The notes under the pieces: generated by a model
What the model was told of the DNA's origin: nothing
The model's input: the letters and a program-made list of their open reading frames with translations, nothing else
Databases searched by the model: none
Program-made: the position numbers and the translations under genes
Source of the DNA: Auanema rhodensis
Taxonomy: Eukaryota; Nematoda; Chromadorea; Rhabditida; Rhabditidae
Reading direction: 5' to 3'
Length of the DNA stretch: 64,000 nucleotides
Assembly: GCA_964057225.1 (NCBI GenBank)
Contig: OZ059896.1
Coordinates: forward strand, 14,582,501-14,646,500
Shown: positions 1 to 13,100 of the stretch, piece after piece
Layout: every line of letters starts with the position of its first letter
Position numbering within the stretch: position 1 is the first letter of the stretch

Positions 1-524
1 TCCTTGTGGGCATGGTTGGCATGGTGGTGGAGTGACTGGTTCGCAAGGTTGCTGAGGTGGTCTTCCTGGGTTTCCTGGAGTTCCTGGAGCTCCTGGACGT
101 CCTGGCTTTCCAGGCTTTCCTGGGGTTCCTTGTGGTCCTTGTGGACCTGGAAGACAGCAACCGCTGCACTGTTCACTATAAGCGGAACGGGCAGTTCTGT
201 TAGCTGCAACTGGAAGCTCCTTGATGGAGTAGACACTGGACCAGATGTCCTTAGCAGAACCCTATAGAAAATTAAATAAATGATGGAATATGAATTTGAA
301 GATTTAATAAGTTTGAAAATGGTGAAAAAGAAAAAAGAATAACTAAGACGATAGAAACTTACTCTGCAGAGGTTGAGCTCAGAATGCATCTGACTACGAA
401 CGTGATGAACGTAGTTGTAGACCATTGGAAGAGTTACGCATACTGATAAAACAGCAACAGCGGAGAAGGTAACAGCGGCATAGCCGACAAATCGATAAGC
501 TTTAATCTTGGAATCAATATCCAT
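1..524 (-). CDS. cuticle collagen, 5' part (cut by window edge)
   Basis: Structural collagen of the nematode exoskeleton, secreted by hypodermis. Exon 1 is 363-524 (54 codons, ATG at 522-524) and exon 2 is 1-261, joined in phase 0 across a 101-nt intron (GTAAGT donor, CTATAG acceptor). Exon 1 encodes a short cytoplasmic start (MDIDSKIKAYRFVGYAA), a hydrophobic signal-anchor and the YNYVHHVRSQMHSEL segment typical of the family's N-terminal domain. Exon 2 carries NRTAR, an RxxR furin/BLI-4-type processing site, then a CSGCC cysteine cluster and Gly-X-Y repeats rich in PG, then an interruption with CEPVTPPPCQPCPQG before the window ends. The arrangement resembles group-1 collagens such as C. 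elegans DPY-13, which is family knowledge and not a proven orthology. The C-terminal Gly-X-Y block lies outside. Confidence 0.95.
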   Translation of the reverse strand, partial: MDIDSKIKAYRFVGYAAVTFSAVAVLSVCVTLPMVYNYVHHVRSQMHSELNLCRVSFYRLSYSFFFFTIFKLIKSSNSYSIIYLIFYRVLLRTSGPVSTPSRSFQLQLTELPVPLIVNSAAVAVFQVHKDHKEPQESLESQDVQELQELQETQEDHLSNLANQSLHHHANHAHK

Positions 525-1537
525 CTTCTTCTCCGTATTTGGCAAAGAGGAGGAATGGACTACCTAGCCTGGTTACGTTCTGTACTCCTCTTATATACCC
601 GACTTGACACGCCCACTGATCGAGAGAAGCTGCTTTTTAGCCGATACACCGTTCGACAAGAAAAAGATGCGGAAATTTCGCGATACACAACGGATAACAG
701 TACAGATTTCTTTCTAATTTGACATATCTACCTTGTCTAAAACGTTTTTCCCCCCAAAAATATCGCAGACATTGTCATCATCATCAGCCCATTGAAGCTA
801 TTGTCTCTTTAACATTTCATCTTTTTCTCTTCCAAGATTTGCTAGCTGATGGCGTTCAATCTGGCAGAAATAATCGATTTTTTTTCCATCAAACAAAACG
901 GAAGAAACTCATAATTGAATGGATAAGAACGTCGAAATATGAGGCCAGGCCATGAACAGAATGATTTACTTGACCATCTAGCTAACCTTCAGATATGCTA
1001 TACCAAAGAGCCAAATTCATCTGATAAAGTTAAAATATAATAATCAGTTCATTAAAAATTCATTCAACTATTTTTTTTTTGAACTTATGTTGAGAAATAT
1101 ATTTGAAATTTATATCCAAAAGTTTTTTTTTAAGAATTTGACCACTTGCCCCGCTTTACTGATAAAATGCAGGTTCTTCTCCATCAATGTTTCATCGTCT
1201 TATAAACCAGTTACCACCTTTCATAAAATATTTTTTCGGAATTTTCATTGCAAGAGGAATATTTTGAAACAAAAATTCCATCAAATATCTCAATACCTAT
1301 GAAATATATTTATGAATAGATGTAGATGATCAGTAAAGAAAATGGAACCAGCTCTCATACACCACACAATCTGCTGGTGGCTGTTCCGATTTTCTCGTTC
1401 CAACGGTCGTTTTTCTCATTTTCTCTTTCTTGGAGATATAAGGCCTCAAAGACTATTAATGACAATGAGAAAAAACGTGAAGATTATATTAGAAATTTTA
1501 AGAATATAATAGAATAGAAAAGAAATTATAATTATAG
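525..1537. other. divergent intergenic region, collagen / atlastin-like
   Basis: It must hold the collagen promoter (left end) and the 5' end of the atlastin-like gene (right end). Open frames at 719-955 and 1326-1517 show no family resemblance and do not splice convincingly into the next gene. Long A/T runs fill 1020-1320. I see no other gene. Confidence 0.5.
590..597 (-). promoter_or_regulatory. TATA box of the collagen gene
   Basis: TATATAAG on the minus strand, about 66 nt upstream of the collagen ATG, inside a short GC-richer patch. Cuticle collagen genes often have such a TATA box. The start site would fall near 560, leaving a short leader. Confidence 0.55.
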
Positions 1538-3650
1538 GTTGTTATAATATCAGTAGCTGGTGCTTTCCGTAAAGGAAAATCGTTTTTATTGAATTTTTTT
1601 CTTGAATATCTTTATAGTTTACAAAAATCACAACAGGTTCGTTTAATAAACAGCTTAACTATAACTAGAGTATCAAATATATTAGACTGAAACATCGTTG
1701 GAATGGTTAACAGATGATTGCCAATTGCATGGTTTTCATTGGAGAGCAGGAGCTAAACGAGATACATTAGGTACGGTTATATTATTGTATATTATAACTC
1801 GTAAAAGTTTCATATAATTAGCATAGTTAAAATACCAACTTTTACATTAATTCAGGTATATGGGTATGGGGTGAACCTATCATGATTGAAGGAGCAAATG
1901 GAGAGAATTTCGCAGTTCTATTGGTTTGTGCAAAGTTTTGAAAAGATTAACCATGTGCTCTATGCAGATGGATACTCAAGGAACTTTTGATAATAATTCT
2001 ACATATCAACAGTGTATGACGGTATTCGCCTTATCAACTATATTAAGTAGTGTCCAAGTGAAATACTTTATTTATTTATAAATATATTTTATATTTATCA
2101 TATAGATTTATAATGTTGTTGATAATATTCAAGAAGATTCATTACAACATTTATCATTATTTGTTGAATATGGACGTTTAGCTATGAATGAAGTTAGCCA
2201 GTTCGGTAAACCATTTCAAGTAATTTTTCTTTAATTTTAATTGATTATATATATATATTTATTTATTCATTTATTTATTTAAGAATTTTGTATTTAAGAG
2301 CCTTGTATTCTGTGTTCGAGACTTCAAAAATCCAGATGAATTTGGCTATGGTGTTTCAGGTGGAGCAGAGTTTTTGGCGAACGTGTTGAAGGTTTTGTTT
2401 CAACTCTATACAAGAATCTTATTTCTTATAACTGTTAGACATCTGAAGAACAAGCAGACGAGCTTCGGAGTGTCAGAGAACAGTTAGCAGAATGTTTTGA
2501 AGAAACTCTTTGCTTTCTATTACCTCATCCTGGTCATCGAGTTGCTGAACGTCAGTCGTTCAGAGGTCACGTAAAAGGTACGCCAAAATAAGCACGTGAA
2601 ATATTCACGTTAACCAGGTTTACTTTTATTTTTTGTAAAAATACTGAGGCAAACCGGTTGATGTTTTTCTAATACGTTGGCAATTAAGTAAATGAACATC
2701 ATAATTAACAGATTTGCGCCCCATTTTTCGAGAAGAGCTGAAGAAAATGGTTCCAACGCTTCTAAATCCTCAGAATTTGAAAGCGAAAATCATCAATGGA
2801 AAAAGTGTGACCTGTAGGAAAATGATGCAATATTTTAGGGTAAATATTGACAAAGTTTCATTTAGAAAATAATAAATGATGATTTATAGGAATATGTAAA
2901 ATCATTTGATGGAGAAACTTTACCAGCTCCTCAAAGTATTCTGAATGCTAATGCCAAATTGATTTGTATGGATGGTGCTCATGAAGCTAAGCTAGCTTAC
3001 TGTAAAGGGATGGATAAGGTTTCAGCTCAATGGTATCTACTTCTGATTTTAAATGTTTTTTTCAGTCAACAGCAGTCACTAGAATGATCCCAGAGAAGCG
3101 CTTACTTCGACTTCATATTCAGCATGGTATAACAGCTTTGAATATCTATGATAAATGTCCAAAACTTGGTGAAGCATCAATCAGACGAGAGCTGTTAGAA
3201 CGACTTCAAGAAGAAATCAATGTAAGTTTTATCTTTATCTTTCTTTACAAATATGTTATGCACCTATACTAGTTGTTCAGGCAGAGTTAGAACGATATAA
3301 ACGACTCAACGAAGCTAAACGGGTAACAGGTTGTGCTTCAGCAATGACAGCCTGTGGAGATAGTGTGCTACTAGGCCTGGGGCTTGGTGGTGCTGCAGGA
3401 GGTAAAGTTCTATTTTGATATTAAACTAAATTTGAACTTTTGAGGTGCTATTGCTGGAGCAGCGCTCACATTACAGACCGGTATTGTCAGTGCAGGTATG
3501 TGATAAGGAACGGAAGTATGTAATCATTTCGCAACTGTTATAGGGATAGTAGCTATACCCATTTCACTAGCTACACTATTTGTCATTTGGACATATGTAT
3601 GGTTAAGACCTCACGTTGAAAAGTGCATCAATAAGCAGGAAACCCCTTAG
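1538..3650 (+). CDS. atlastin-like dynamin-superfamily GTPase (ER membrane fusion), N-terminal exon not found
   Basis: Atlastins tether and fuse ER tubules using GTP. Recognised exons: 1538-1636, 1686-1770, 1856-1923, 1968-2057, 2106-2219, 2299-2391, 2439-2577, 2712-2839, 2890-3018, 3066-3221, 3281-3401, 3445-3495, 3544-3650; phases match at every junction. The G domain shows the P-loop AGAFRKGKS in the first exon, MDTQGTFD (switch II, DxxG) and the atlastin/GBP-type VRD motif in VFCVRDF. A helical middle region follows, then a Gly/Ala-rich hydrophobic C-terminal hairpin ([17 protein letters not shown] to LFVIWTYVW) and a short basic tail. The residues that normally precede the P-loop (about 30-60 aa with the start Met) are not visible upstream. 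The three-helix middle domain looks shorter than in canonical atlastins, so this may be a divergent paralogue. Stop TAG at 3648-3650. Confidence 0.85.
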
Positions 3651-4154
3651 ACCTTAAAAAATTTTTATGTTTTGATCAGATTCTATTGTACATACTATAC
3701 TACATTCGTTATCGGTTCATCAGTGCTCATATACGTGTTTTCATAACATATCTTCAACTGTTTTGATGAAAGAAAATATAAATTGTGATAATTAATTAAC
3801 TTTTGTTGTTTCAACCAGAAAATTTATTATGTAAGATCTCCTCTATAAAATGAACAAACACGGAAATGATTTAAATGAAACTTCTTGGAAGTATTTTACG
3901 GGAGGAGATAATTGCAATAATAATTCAACCCGAAACAAATATACAAAAATGGAAGAGACTTGAGAAACTAAATTTAACACGTGAGAATGGAGTTAATGAA
4001 ACAAGAGTCAATTGAGGATGACGGCAAGAGGTAAGACGTTAATAATAAATATTATTTTTTAATTATGGTTCGCATACAATGATTTATGAAAAAAACTATA
4101 AAGGACACGTAAAAAAGATACTTTAAACTAAATTTCACTAAATCAAGTGAATTT
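3651..4154. other. convergent intergenic region, atlastin-like / Piezo 3' ends
   Basis: About 500 bases of AT-rich sequence between two convergent stop codons. No coding potential recognised; presumably holds the two 3' UTRs. Confidence 0.6.
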
Positions 4155-7100
4155 TTAATCGTTCTTTACTTTGTATCTGGTCCATTGAATGAGGGTGGCT
4201 GGAGATCGGAATAAGAATATCAATTTGGCAAAGAGGTCCTGAAAAAATAAAAAGTACTAAAAGATACAGATTATAATACAAACCTGCTCCAAGAAGAAGT
4301 CCTTTGCCTCGCGTACTAAGTAGATGTCCAAGCAGATCTTGAGTAAGTAATCTGGATTTGGAATCTCGGAAATCATAACCTCCATAGGCGAGCTAGTGAA
4401 CAATCCTCTAATGACACGACCGGCCAAAATAATCAATGTTGCATACATTGTTATGATTCTGAAGAGATAAATTTGAAACACCAAATTAATGCAAAAAAAC
4501 ATACCCTCCCTGAAGATACTTAGCAAAGAATGAAGGATAAGCTCTATCGACAAAAGCAACAGTTTGAAGATATTTACGGCCTGTTCCATAAGGAATATCA
4601 GAAGAGTTGAAGAATACTTGTTGATCAAAAGCTGTTGGATGTGTAGCTTGTGCAACCCATACTGATGGCTAAATTTTCAACATAATTTGGAAATACATAA
4701 AAAAATTCCATACTCCTCCAACTGTTGTGTTATCTATCGATAAAGTGAGCGTATCAAACCATGCAGTTCTATTAACATTAGCATTGGTAGTGTTGAAAGG
4801 CGGCTCGTCATATAATATAGATGTGACCAATGGATCTGGAACTGACACCTGTCCTTCGTTTGGAACCAAGAGATAACTTGGGAACGCAGTGGGAAGAGAA
4901 ATCTGAAAAGAAAATTGAATCCAATGTGAGAGATATTATAAGAAAGCTAACAATTCCACCACCATCAAGTGCATCACTAATCTTCTTTCTCTCCGCTGGA
5001 TCTTCACTTATTTCAATATTCCACTGAGCTGAATGTTTTTCTGATAATTTTTTGGCAGCATCATAAGGTCGAGAGAACTCAACGGACAATTGGAATTCAA
5101 TGGATGAATTAGATGCTAGCTGGCTTCTGGAATAATAACTTGTCATAAGAGTGTAAAAAATTTAATTGAAAACACATATCTGTCCTCAGACATGTCTGTT
5201 AGTATGATATTTCCACTAACAAACACTTTGAAAAAAATAGAAACTCTCAATTTACTTCACACTACCACGTCCAGTTGTTTACTCAACAAAAAAATGCCAG
5301 GTGTTTGTTTAGTACAGGAAAGTTTAAGCATAACCAAAGAAAAACATACTTCAACGCCTTCAACGATTCAACGGAAATAGGCCATGTGACTTCAGATTCT
5401 GGACGAAACTCGACTACAAGAATATCACCCTCTGAGTAATCCTTTAAGAAAGCAACGCTACTTCTAGAACGTTTTAAAGAATCCGTATTCAAAGGATTGA
5501 ATCTGTAAAAATATGGGATAAAGGATATCATTTGAAAAATCAAACCTGATACTCATAATATCAGTTAATCGCTGATGCTCTGCCACTGTAAAAGGACGTA
5601 ATTCAACTCCTTGAGCTTCAATTTGATATAAGGGCTAAAAACAGAAAACAATGAAACTTCATCATATGTGAGCTAACCGGATATCCTTCAAGAGACATGG
5701 ACATCTTGACACGATTTGGAATGGATATATCACCAATTTGGTTGAGTAATGAGAAGATGAGAAGAGGTGCCCATACAAGGAAAACAATCAAGAGAATCAT
5801 TGGCAAGCCCATGAAATATTTTACAATAACTCCCTTAGGTTGACCACGAGGAGCTGGATAATTCTAAAGAAAAATATAAAGATCAAAACTGTAACAAATA
5901 ATTTTCTTACTCCTTCGAAAGTTCTCGCACATTTCAAGTTATAAATAAGAGCGTAAAAGTTTTCCATATTGAAAAAATCAAACAACGGCATAGACGTATC
6001 AGTCCAAGTCCAATCTATGGCAGTTCTCAACTCAAATAAGAAAGGAACAGACATGAAGCTGAAAATACCCAGATAAATTTCACAATTTAGTAATTTGCTC
6101 ACATCTTGAAGAAAATCATGTTCGCTAATCCATATGCATGAGTGAGCAGATTTCCGATACAAAGTTGGGGATAACCATTTCTAATCTGCCAAGCAGATAC
6201 CAAAAGGTACAAACATTTGACAACGTAGAGGAATTTAGCTACACTATTATCAGCAGCAGCCCTTAAAAAAAGAAATAACATAAAGATTAATAAATGTAAC
6301 AACCTCTTTGTGATTAGAGGAAGTACGAAGAAAATCCAGCTATGAATGAATATTATGATAAGTAACTGATAAGCGAGCTTTCCATGAACCCATTTTCTCA
6401 AATACAAACCACGATCAACAACTATCATTAAAGTCATAATAATGAGCATGATAACTAAAGTTAATGGAATGCGACTTTTCTAAAAAAACAATTAAATAAA
6501 TACAAAATCAATATATAATTACTTGAATGTCACCAATAACATTTCCTGAACCTCCTTCTCCAAATCCAGAGTATCCCAATCCGATGATAAGGAAAGCAAT
6601 AACGTCCAAACCGAACATGATTGGATATAAGTCTCTGAAAATCAGTAGTTTAAAAAATAGTTATTTGAAAAAAAAACCTAATATAACGAAATTTGGGTTG
6701 GAATAATTGAGTAATAAACCGAATAATTGGATTCTTTTTCTCTTCGGTCGGATGTTCTTCCGATAAGGCTACTTCTGAACAGATAGTGGTATGAAAATTC
6801 CAAAATTTGTAAAATACCTCCAGCTTGTGAAGTTGAAGGAGCATCACTAGGGGGGTTTGAGATTGTAGATTCATTCAATGTTTCCACAGTCTTCAAATAT
6901 TATAATTAAAAGGTTGAATTAATATCAAATTCTTACAATGCTCTCATGAATGGTATCATTGAATGTAACAGTCAAGTTGGCATCTTTCCATAAACCAAAT
7001 TTACGTAGTAAAGATCTGTGGAAGAAAAGAGCAAAGAGAAGTGGTACATCGAACATTGCAAATCCGTCTTGTCTCTGAATACCGAAAGCTTTCGGAAGAG

Positions 7101-10100
7101 TAAGAGGGGCTACAATATTCTTGTTAGCGTTCGATTGCTGATTGAACTCGAAGAAAGTAAATTGACACACAAACTTTACAAGAATCTAAGAGAAAAATAT
7201 TAATTAAAATTAACAGAATGTAAATTCATACCACAAATTCGGTATAAGCAATCATTGTTACCCAAAAGAACTTGCTGGGACGTGGGTTAGATAGTGTTCC
7301 CCATAAGAATACCATCAAAGGTAAAGGCAAAGTTATCAAACCGGCACCCATGGCATGAGACAACACTGCTAAGAAATAGCAGATAATATCGGTATTAGCT
7401 AAAACACAGTTTCCAATGGCTTGCAATAGTCGAGCAGCAGCAGATCGTTGTTGCCAGCTGTTATGTGCTTCAGATTCCATCCTACAAGACAAGTATGAGC
7501 AGTGACTCCTTTCACTCTAGACTTACTTATCAATATCACCTTCACTGTGAACAACATGAAGACTGGGCATATCCATGCGATCTCTCAAATCCTTCAGTCC
7601 CAGAGACGTATTAGATAGAGACTATAATTAATAAAGTCTGAATCTTGAATAGAAAAATGAACGAACATCTTGATAACTGTCTTTCAGCTTTTCCTTTTCT
7701 TTACATAAAACAAATGCTACATATCGGTGTTCTCTAGACATCTTGTTCAACCAAACACTTATCATATCACAGGTATTGGTAATCAACTTTTTCACAAATT
7801 GGATAGCAGTTGATTTTGGGGCCTCGGTAGCTGAATCCGTTTCATCCTGAATTCAGAAATAAGGAATTGTATAACATGATGAATAATTACCGGTTGAACG
7901 CTAACTGCCTCAATCATTCGTTCTTCAGGATCTTTGACTTTTTCTGCTTCATTCACCTTTTCCAAAGTTTTTCCTATATCCATATTGTGGCTAGTGGCTG
8001 CATACACCAGCTGAAAATAAAAAAAGTTATTTACAAATATATTCAGAAGAATATAAGGTTTACCTGTCCTGGGTTCAATTTATCGAACTGAGTAGCAGAC
8101 GGGTCTGTTTCAGGCACAAAACTCTCGACAGGCTGAACGAGTTCATCGGCATGTGGATCATAATCGAACATATAATAATCTCCAGCACGTTTAGCTACAA
8201 AAAAAAAATTATTCGACACAATGAAAGAAGGAAAAGTTAATATAAACTGAATTGTTATAGCTGATTACGATAGGTGCTAGCTTATAGCGATTATTAAAAT
8301 TTAAAAACTAAATAAATTATAAACACAAAGGATATAACTGAAATCTAGACAGCAACAGAAATTAAGGTAAAGAATTTAGAAAAACAGATGGCTAAATGAT
8401 AGCAAGCTCAACAAAATGCTCTCCTTCCTGTAGTGAAGGTACAACAAGACGTTCATGCATATCTAAAGTATACGAACCAAGATGTCTCCAATCGTAGAAG
8501 GGAAAAGGATCATCCGTATTAAAAGGCGGTAACCGTTCTACTAACATTAATTTACAAGAAGCTTACTACCACAACACCAAGCATTCATTAAGATATATTA
8601 ATTTTTCTATATAATCTATTCTACATTCTACATTCTAAAATATATCCCCCATATGAAAATAAACCAAAACATTACTCTGATAATTATCGTAACTGTGTGT
8701 GAGTTAAAAAATAAATAAATAAATACCTTGTCCATAAGTTTGAGGCTCAAAAACGGAACTTCCAATAGCAAGTTGTTTGTTATACCTGAAAAGTAGAACA
8801 ACATTCATAATTGCATTCCCGAAATTCTTCACACCTTTCTCTAATAGCTTGAGTTCTTTCTTGAATTTCTTTGAACTTTTTCATTTGTTGAACATTTTGT
8901 TCTTTCATTTCTTTCTCGATCAATTGGTTCTTGAGCACGGCTCCTCTATAATTGAGAAAAATTAATCATCGAAAACAAGTGCCAACACCAGGTAGAGGGA
9001 GTAACAAAAAACAAAACTCAAAAATCACACTTGAGATACACTATTTAACTTACACAGTTATTGTTTTACCTGGATACCTTAAATTCTGGCCAATTAGATA
9101 ATTTAGTGAGAAATTGAGTTATTTAAGAATAGTTCAAAAAGCCTAACCTGTTCGCCAATATGACTTCAGAACGGTATTCAAGCATACAGTGTTGGAAGAA
9201 CCACGAATGGAACACTCTCATTTGGAAAATTAAAAACATTAAGGCAATAGCATCAAAGCCCATCTGCGCTTCTTGTTGGTTTACAGGACAAGTTTTCAAG
9301 AAAGTATCTTCTGTAGACAAAAATTAAACTAAAATATTAAAAAATGATATTCTCACGTCCATCAAACAAGTTTGCTTCGAGTCCTCTGCCTCCTATTATC
9401 GGATTGACGCAAGATATGCTAAAATTAACCATTATCAAGAACATTAAGGACTGGCTCTTTTACCTAAAGATTTGTCTGATCCAGCATCTATAGTCATTAA
9501 CAAACCATCCTAAGAATACACAACCAAAGATCTTAATGAGAAAGTAAATGAGGAGAAAAGAAACAATCACTAAACCTGCAATGCGACTTTGCTGAACATA
9601 GTGAATACAGTATATGTAACAAGAATTTTCCAACGTGCAAGGGTGTCCTTAAAGTTATTTGTACCAGGGTTCATCACATATAAGTTATTTCCTTGCCAAA
9701 GAATCCATAAGGTGATAATTATATATCCTTCATAATGATTATAATTAATTATAATACTTCCCAATTTTCAAACCTAATGCAAATAGAGATGTTCCTCCGA
9801 TACCAGCCACTAAAGAAGTTATCAATGTAATCCAATGCCCATAATGGAAAACAACTATTTTCGCAAAATCAACAAAGCTCCTATAAAAAATTAAATAAAA
9901 AATAGTGGAAAAAAACAATTGTACCTCTGGGTGGTCAAGAAATCATAGTGAGGGTTTTCGGAACGAAGATAATACTGATCATCGGTATAAATAGAGTCGT
10001 TGTCTGTTCCTTCACTCCGGAAAACTGCCATCTGATATAAACACGTTGTAAAATCATAACAAGAATTAAAATAAAATACCTGGCATGATGCAAATAAAAG

Positions 10101-13100
10101 CAAAAAGAAGTCAGCAATGAAATTGCTTGGGGGCCAATGAACCGAATAGTTAGATAAACCCATCCATATGTCAAAATTTGTGTTTTTTGCTTTAGAATAG
10201 TCTCCTCCTGAGAAGATACTAGCCCATGGGTAATCTGAAATATTTACTCACATCTCAACCATATATTATCACAACGAACCAATACAACTAATTTCAGGTA
10301 ATCCAACATATAGTGCGTATTGTAGGGGAAGAACGATTGCCATATATAGAACAAATAAAGGCCAAATGCTACGACAGACGGCTCTAAAAATAACTTTAAC
10401 AAATTTTATACTATAAAAAATCTGTAACCTCTTGTTCAAAACTAAAGCTACAATCCAAATACATAACAAAGCACCGAACATATCCATACGTACCCAAGCA
10501 TTAATGGCCATCATAGCTACAGTGATCTGTTCAGATAATCGATATAACTATTCAAATGTAATAATAAAATACCTCATAACCAAACTTATAAAACCCAAAA
10601 TCTATTAAGAATCTTATACCATTTGGTAAACTGTGATCAAAAGTACTCATTTCAAAGTCAGGAAAAACTCGTTTCTACAAAGCAATTGATAAAAAATCAA
10701 AACATTCAAAATACATACCTTTCGATCCTCCGGTTCCCCACGCATAATTCGACCATGGCGTTGCCTATATACAACAACTGATTGAGTTACTAAAGCAATA
10801 ATGGCAATAATTAGCCCCTAAAATTACAAGTTGAGAGAAAGCTACATCCCGTTTCAATACATTAAGAAGATTCCAAGTATTATCATTTTTTTGTACTCCT
10901 AACCAATCGGAAAACTTTTGGGTAACATTACATTCTACTGATATTGCTTTTTCCAAATCAGGAACATGTTTAAGCTAAAAGTAAGTAATATTTTAAGATG
11001 ATGAAGTTTATGCTCACCTGATATGTCATTTTCAATATAGCAACGATACATAAATATGCACACATAATTAAACTGACTAAATTCGTTGCTGCTTGAGGAA
11101 GACATAAGCCTACACTGATCAAGATTGCGAGAGGTAAATACAAAGCACATATCTGCAATATAAAACGTGAAAACTTATGGAGACGAAACTTGAAATGGAA
11201 ATCAAGAAAATCATAAACTTACATTTTGAGCTACAAAAACTGCGATGATAATAAATACTATCTTAGAGATGTGAACTTCTGTTAATCGCCAAACAAATTC
11301 CATAGTCTCGTTCATCCATTGAGCTACTTTGGTTGCAACAGTGGCTTCTGAAAATGAACAAGTAATAAACATGTACAGCTAACATAACGATTCGCTTTTG
11401 CTAGCAACACCAATATTTGGTTTTCCAACTATATTTATAATACACAAAAAACTATATCAGGTGTGATTACTGCAAACAAGTAATAAACTTCAGATATATT
11501 CGGAAATAGTATTACAAAAACTTTTTAACTTTTTAAAACTTTTTTTAATGTATTTTAGTTCTTTATAAGCATACCTGCCACTCCATTATTTTAAATCATT
11601 GCGGTAAATATATTTTTTAAATTGTCATACCCAATCTAATTTTGATGTGATATTATATATTCAATCCCATAAAGCTAATTTATCAGATTCATTAGATATC
11701 TCTCTACGAAATTTTCACGGGAATGTTGAAGAAAGGTTCCATCGGGAAGACATTTATTTGATACAACGCCCAACAACCTATGCTCTCACTGGTGAGGGAG
11801 TGTACTACACATCCAGCTGTTTGATTCATGACCGAGACAGATTGTAAGGACTGGACTCCAGCACCTTTCCCTGCTACTTTCTTTTGTGTTTAGCGCTGGT
11901 TCAAAAAAAATTGGACTAGCTAGAAAACAGGGTCCAAAAAACATATAGATATAGATATATATGTATATATATATATGTACAGGGGATTCATGATAACCAG
12001 AAATAATAGATGACATGTTGTTAGTGACAAATGCATAAACAACATTCGAAAAGTGAAAGAATACACCAAGTGCGATAAATGAAAACATAGGATGACTCAA
12101 GGTTATAGTTATCATATGGTTTTAAAATAGTTGAACTTTTATATAAAAAATGGTTTAATACTTACTCCAGTTTCTTTTTTTCCATTTATATCTTGTCGTA
12201 GGCCTAGCAATAATAATAGGGCGCGTAATATCATCGTCATCGATGTATGGAACTTCTTCGCTGCTACTATTTTCAAGTCCAGAATCTGCGCTTATCAACG
12301 AATTCATCATGTTCACCTCACAAGGTGTCAACAGATTCGAGGTAGCAATAGAACACCGAGCATTCGTTGATAAAGCAGAAGATCCTAATGTATATCGCCT
12401 AGTACGGTCCCTAATAGAATGAAAAGCCTTATAGACATAATAGTCAAGAATATGAACGAATTCGGCATACATTTTCGCTCGATCGCAAGAGGGAATGAAT
12501 AGTAAGTAATACGGAGTCGAGAATAGATAGCAACAAAATAATAGAAAAGTGAGAGATCAGTTAAATTGTTTTACCTGACACATTCTCTTGTTTTTCTCAA
12601 TAGCGATAAGGCGAATTTCACAAGCAAGCTCTGGATTTGAAACAGCATGAGCTTGAAGGCGGAGCATAAAACCTGGCCGCTCTGCTCATTAGACAGAAAG
12701 CAGCCACTGTCTTAAAATGCTACAGAACAGGGCCAGAGTAAGCTCATGTGTTCCGACAAGCCAAATCCAATAAAAAAAACTTGTGTCGTGTAAACCTTAT
12801 GGCCTTTATGTAACAAAGGCTGCCGAAAAGTAAAAATTTTCATAAAATCACTTGGGCTGTTGTTCAAAACTCAACAATAAACCAAGCACAGAATATGTTA
12901 AAGGAGAAACAATGATTAATGCGAACGGAAGTTAGTAATTAATGAAAACAAAAGCAAATAAAACTCTCGAAGATTTCGAAGAGAAAATTAAAAGAGAACT
13001 CAAAAAAAGCCCTGAGAAACTAACGTAATATGAAGAATTATGGAAAGAAGAAACAAGTTTGTTATGTTATAAAACAAAAATTGAAAACAAGTTATAATTG

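Noticed and set aside
4-267. Plus-strand frame of Trp/Ser repeats at the left edge
   Set aside because: Antisense shadow of the collagen Gly-X-Y repeats.
1326-1517. Plus-strand frame just upstream of the atlastin P-loop exon
   Set aside because: It shows no atlastin N-terminal motif and ends in a stop without a usable donor in the needed phase.
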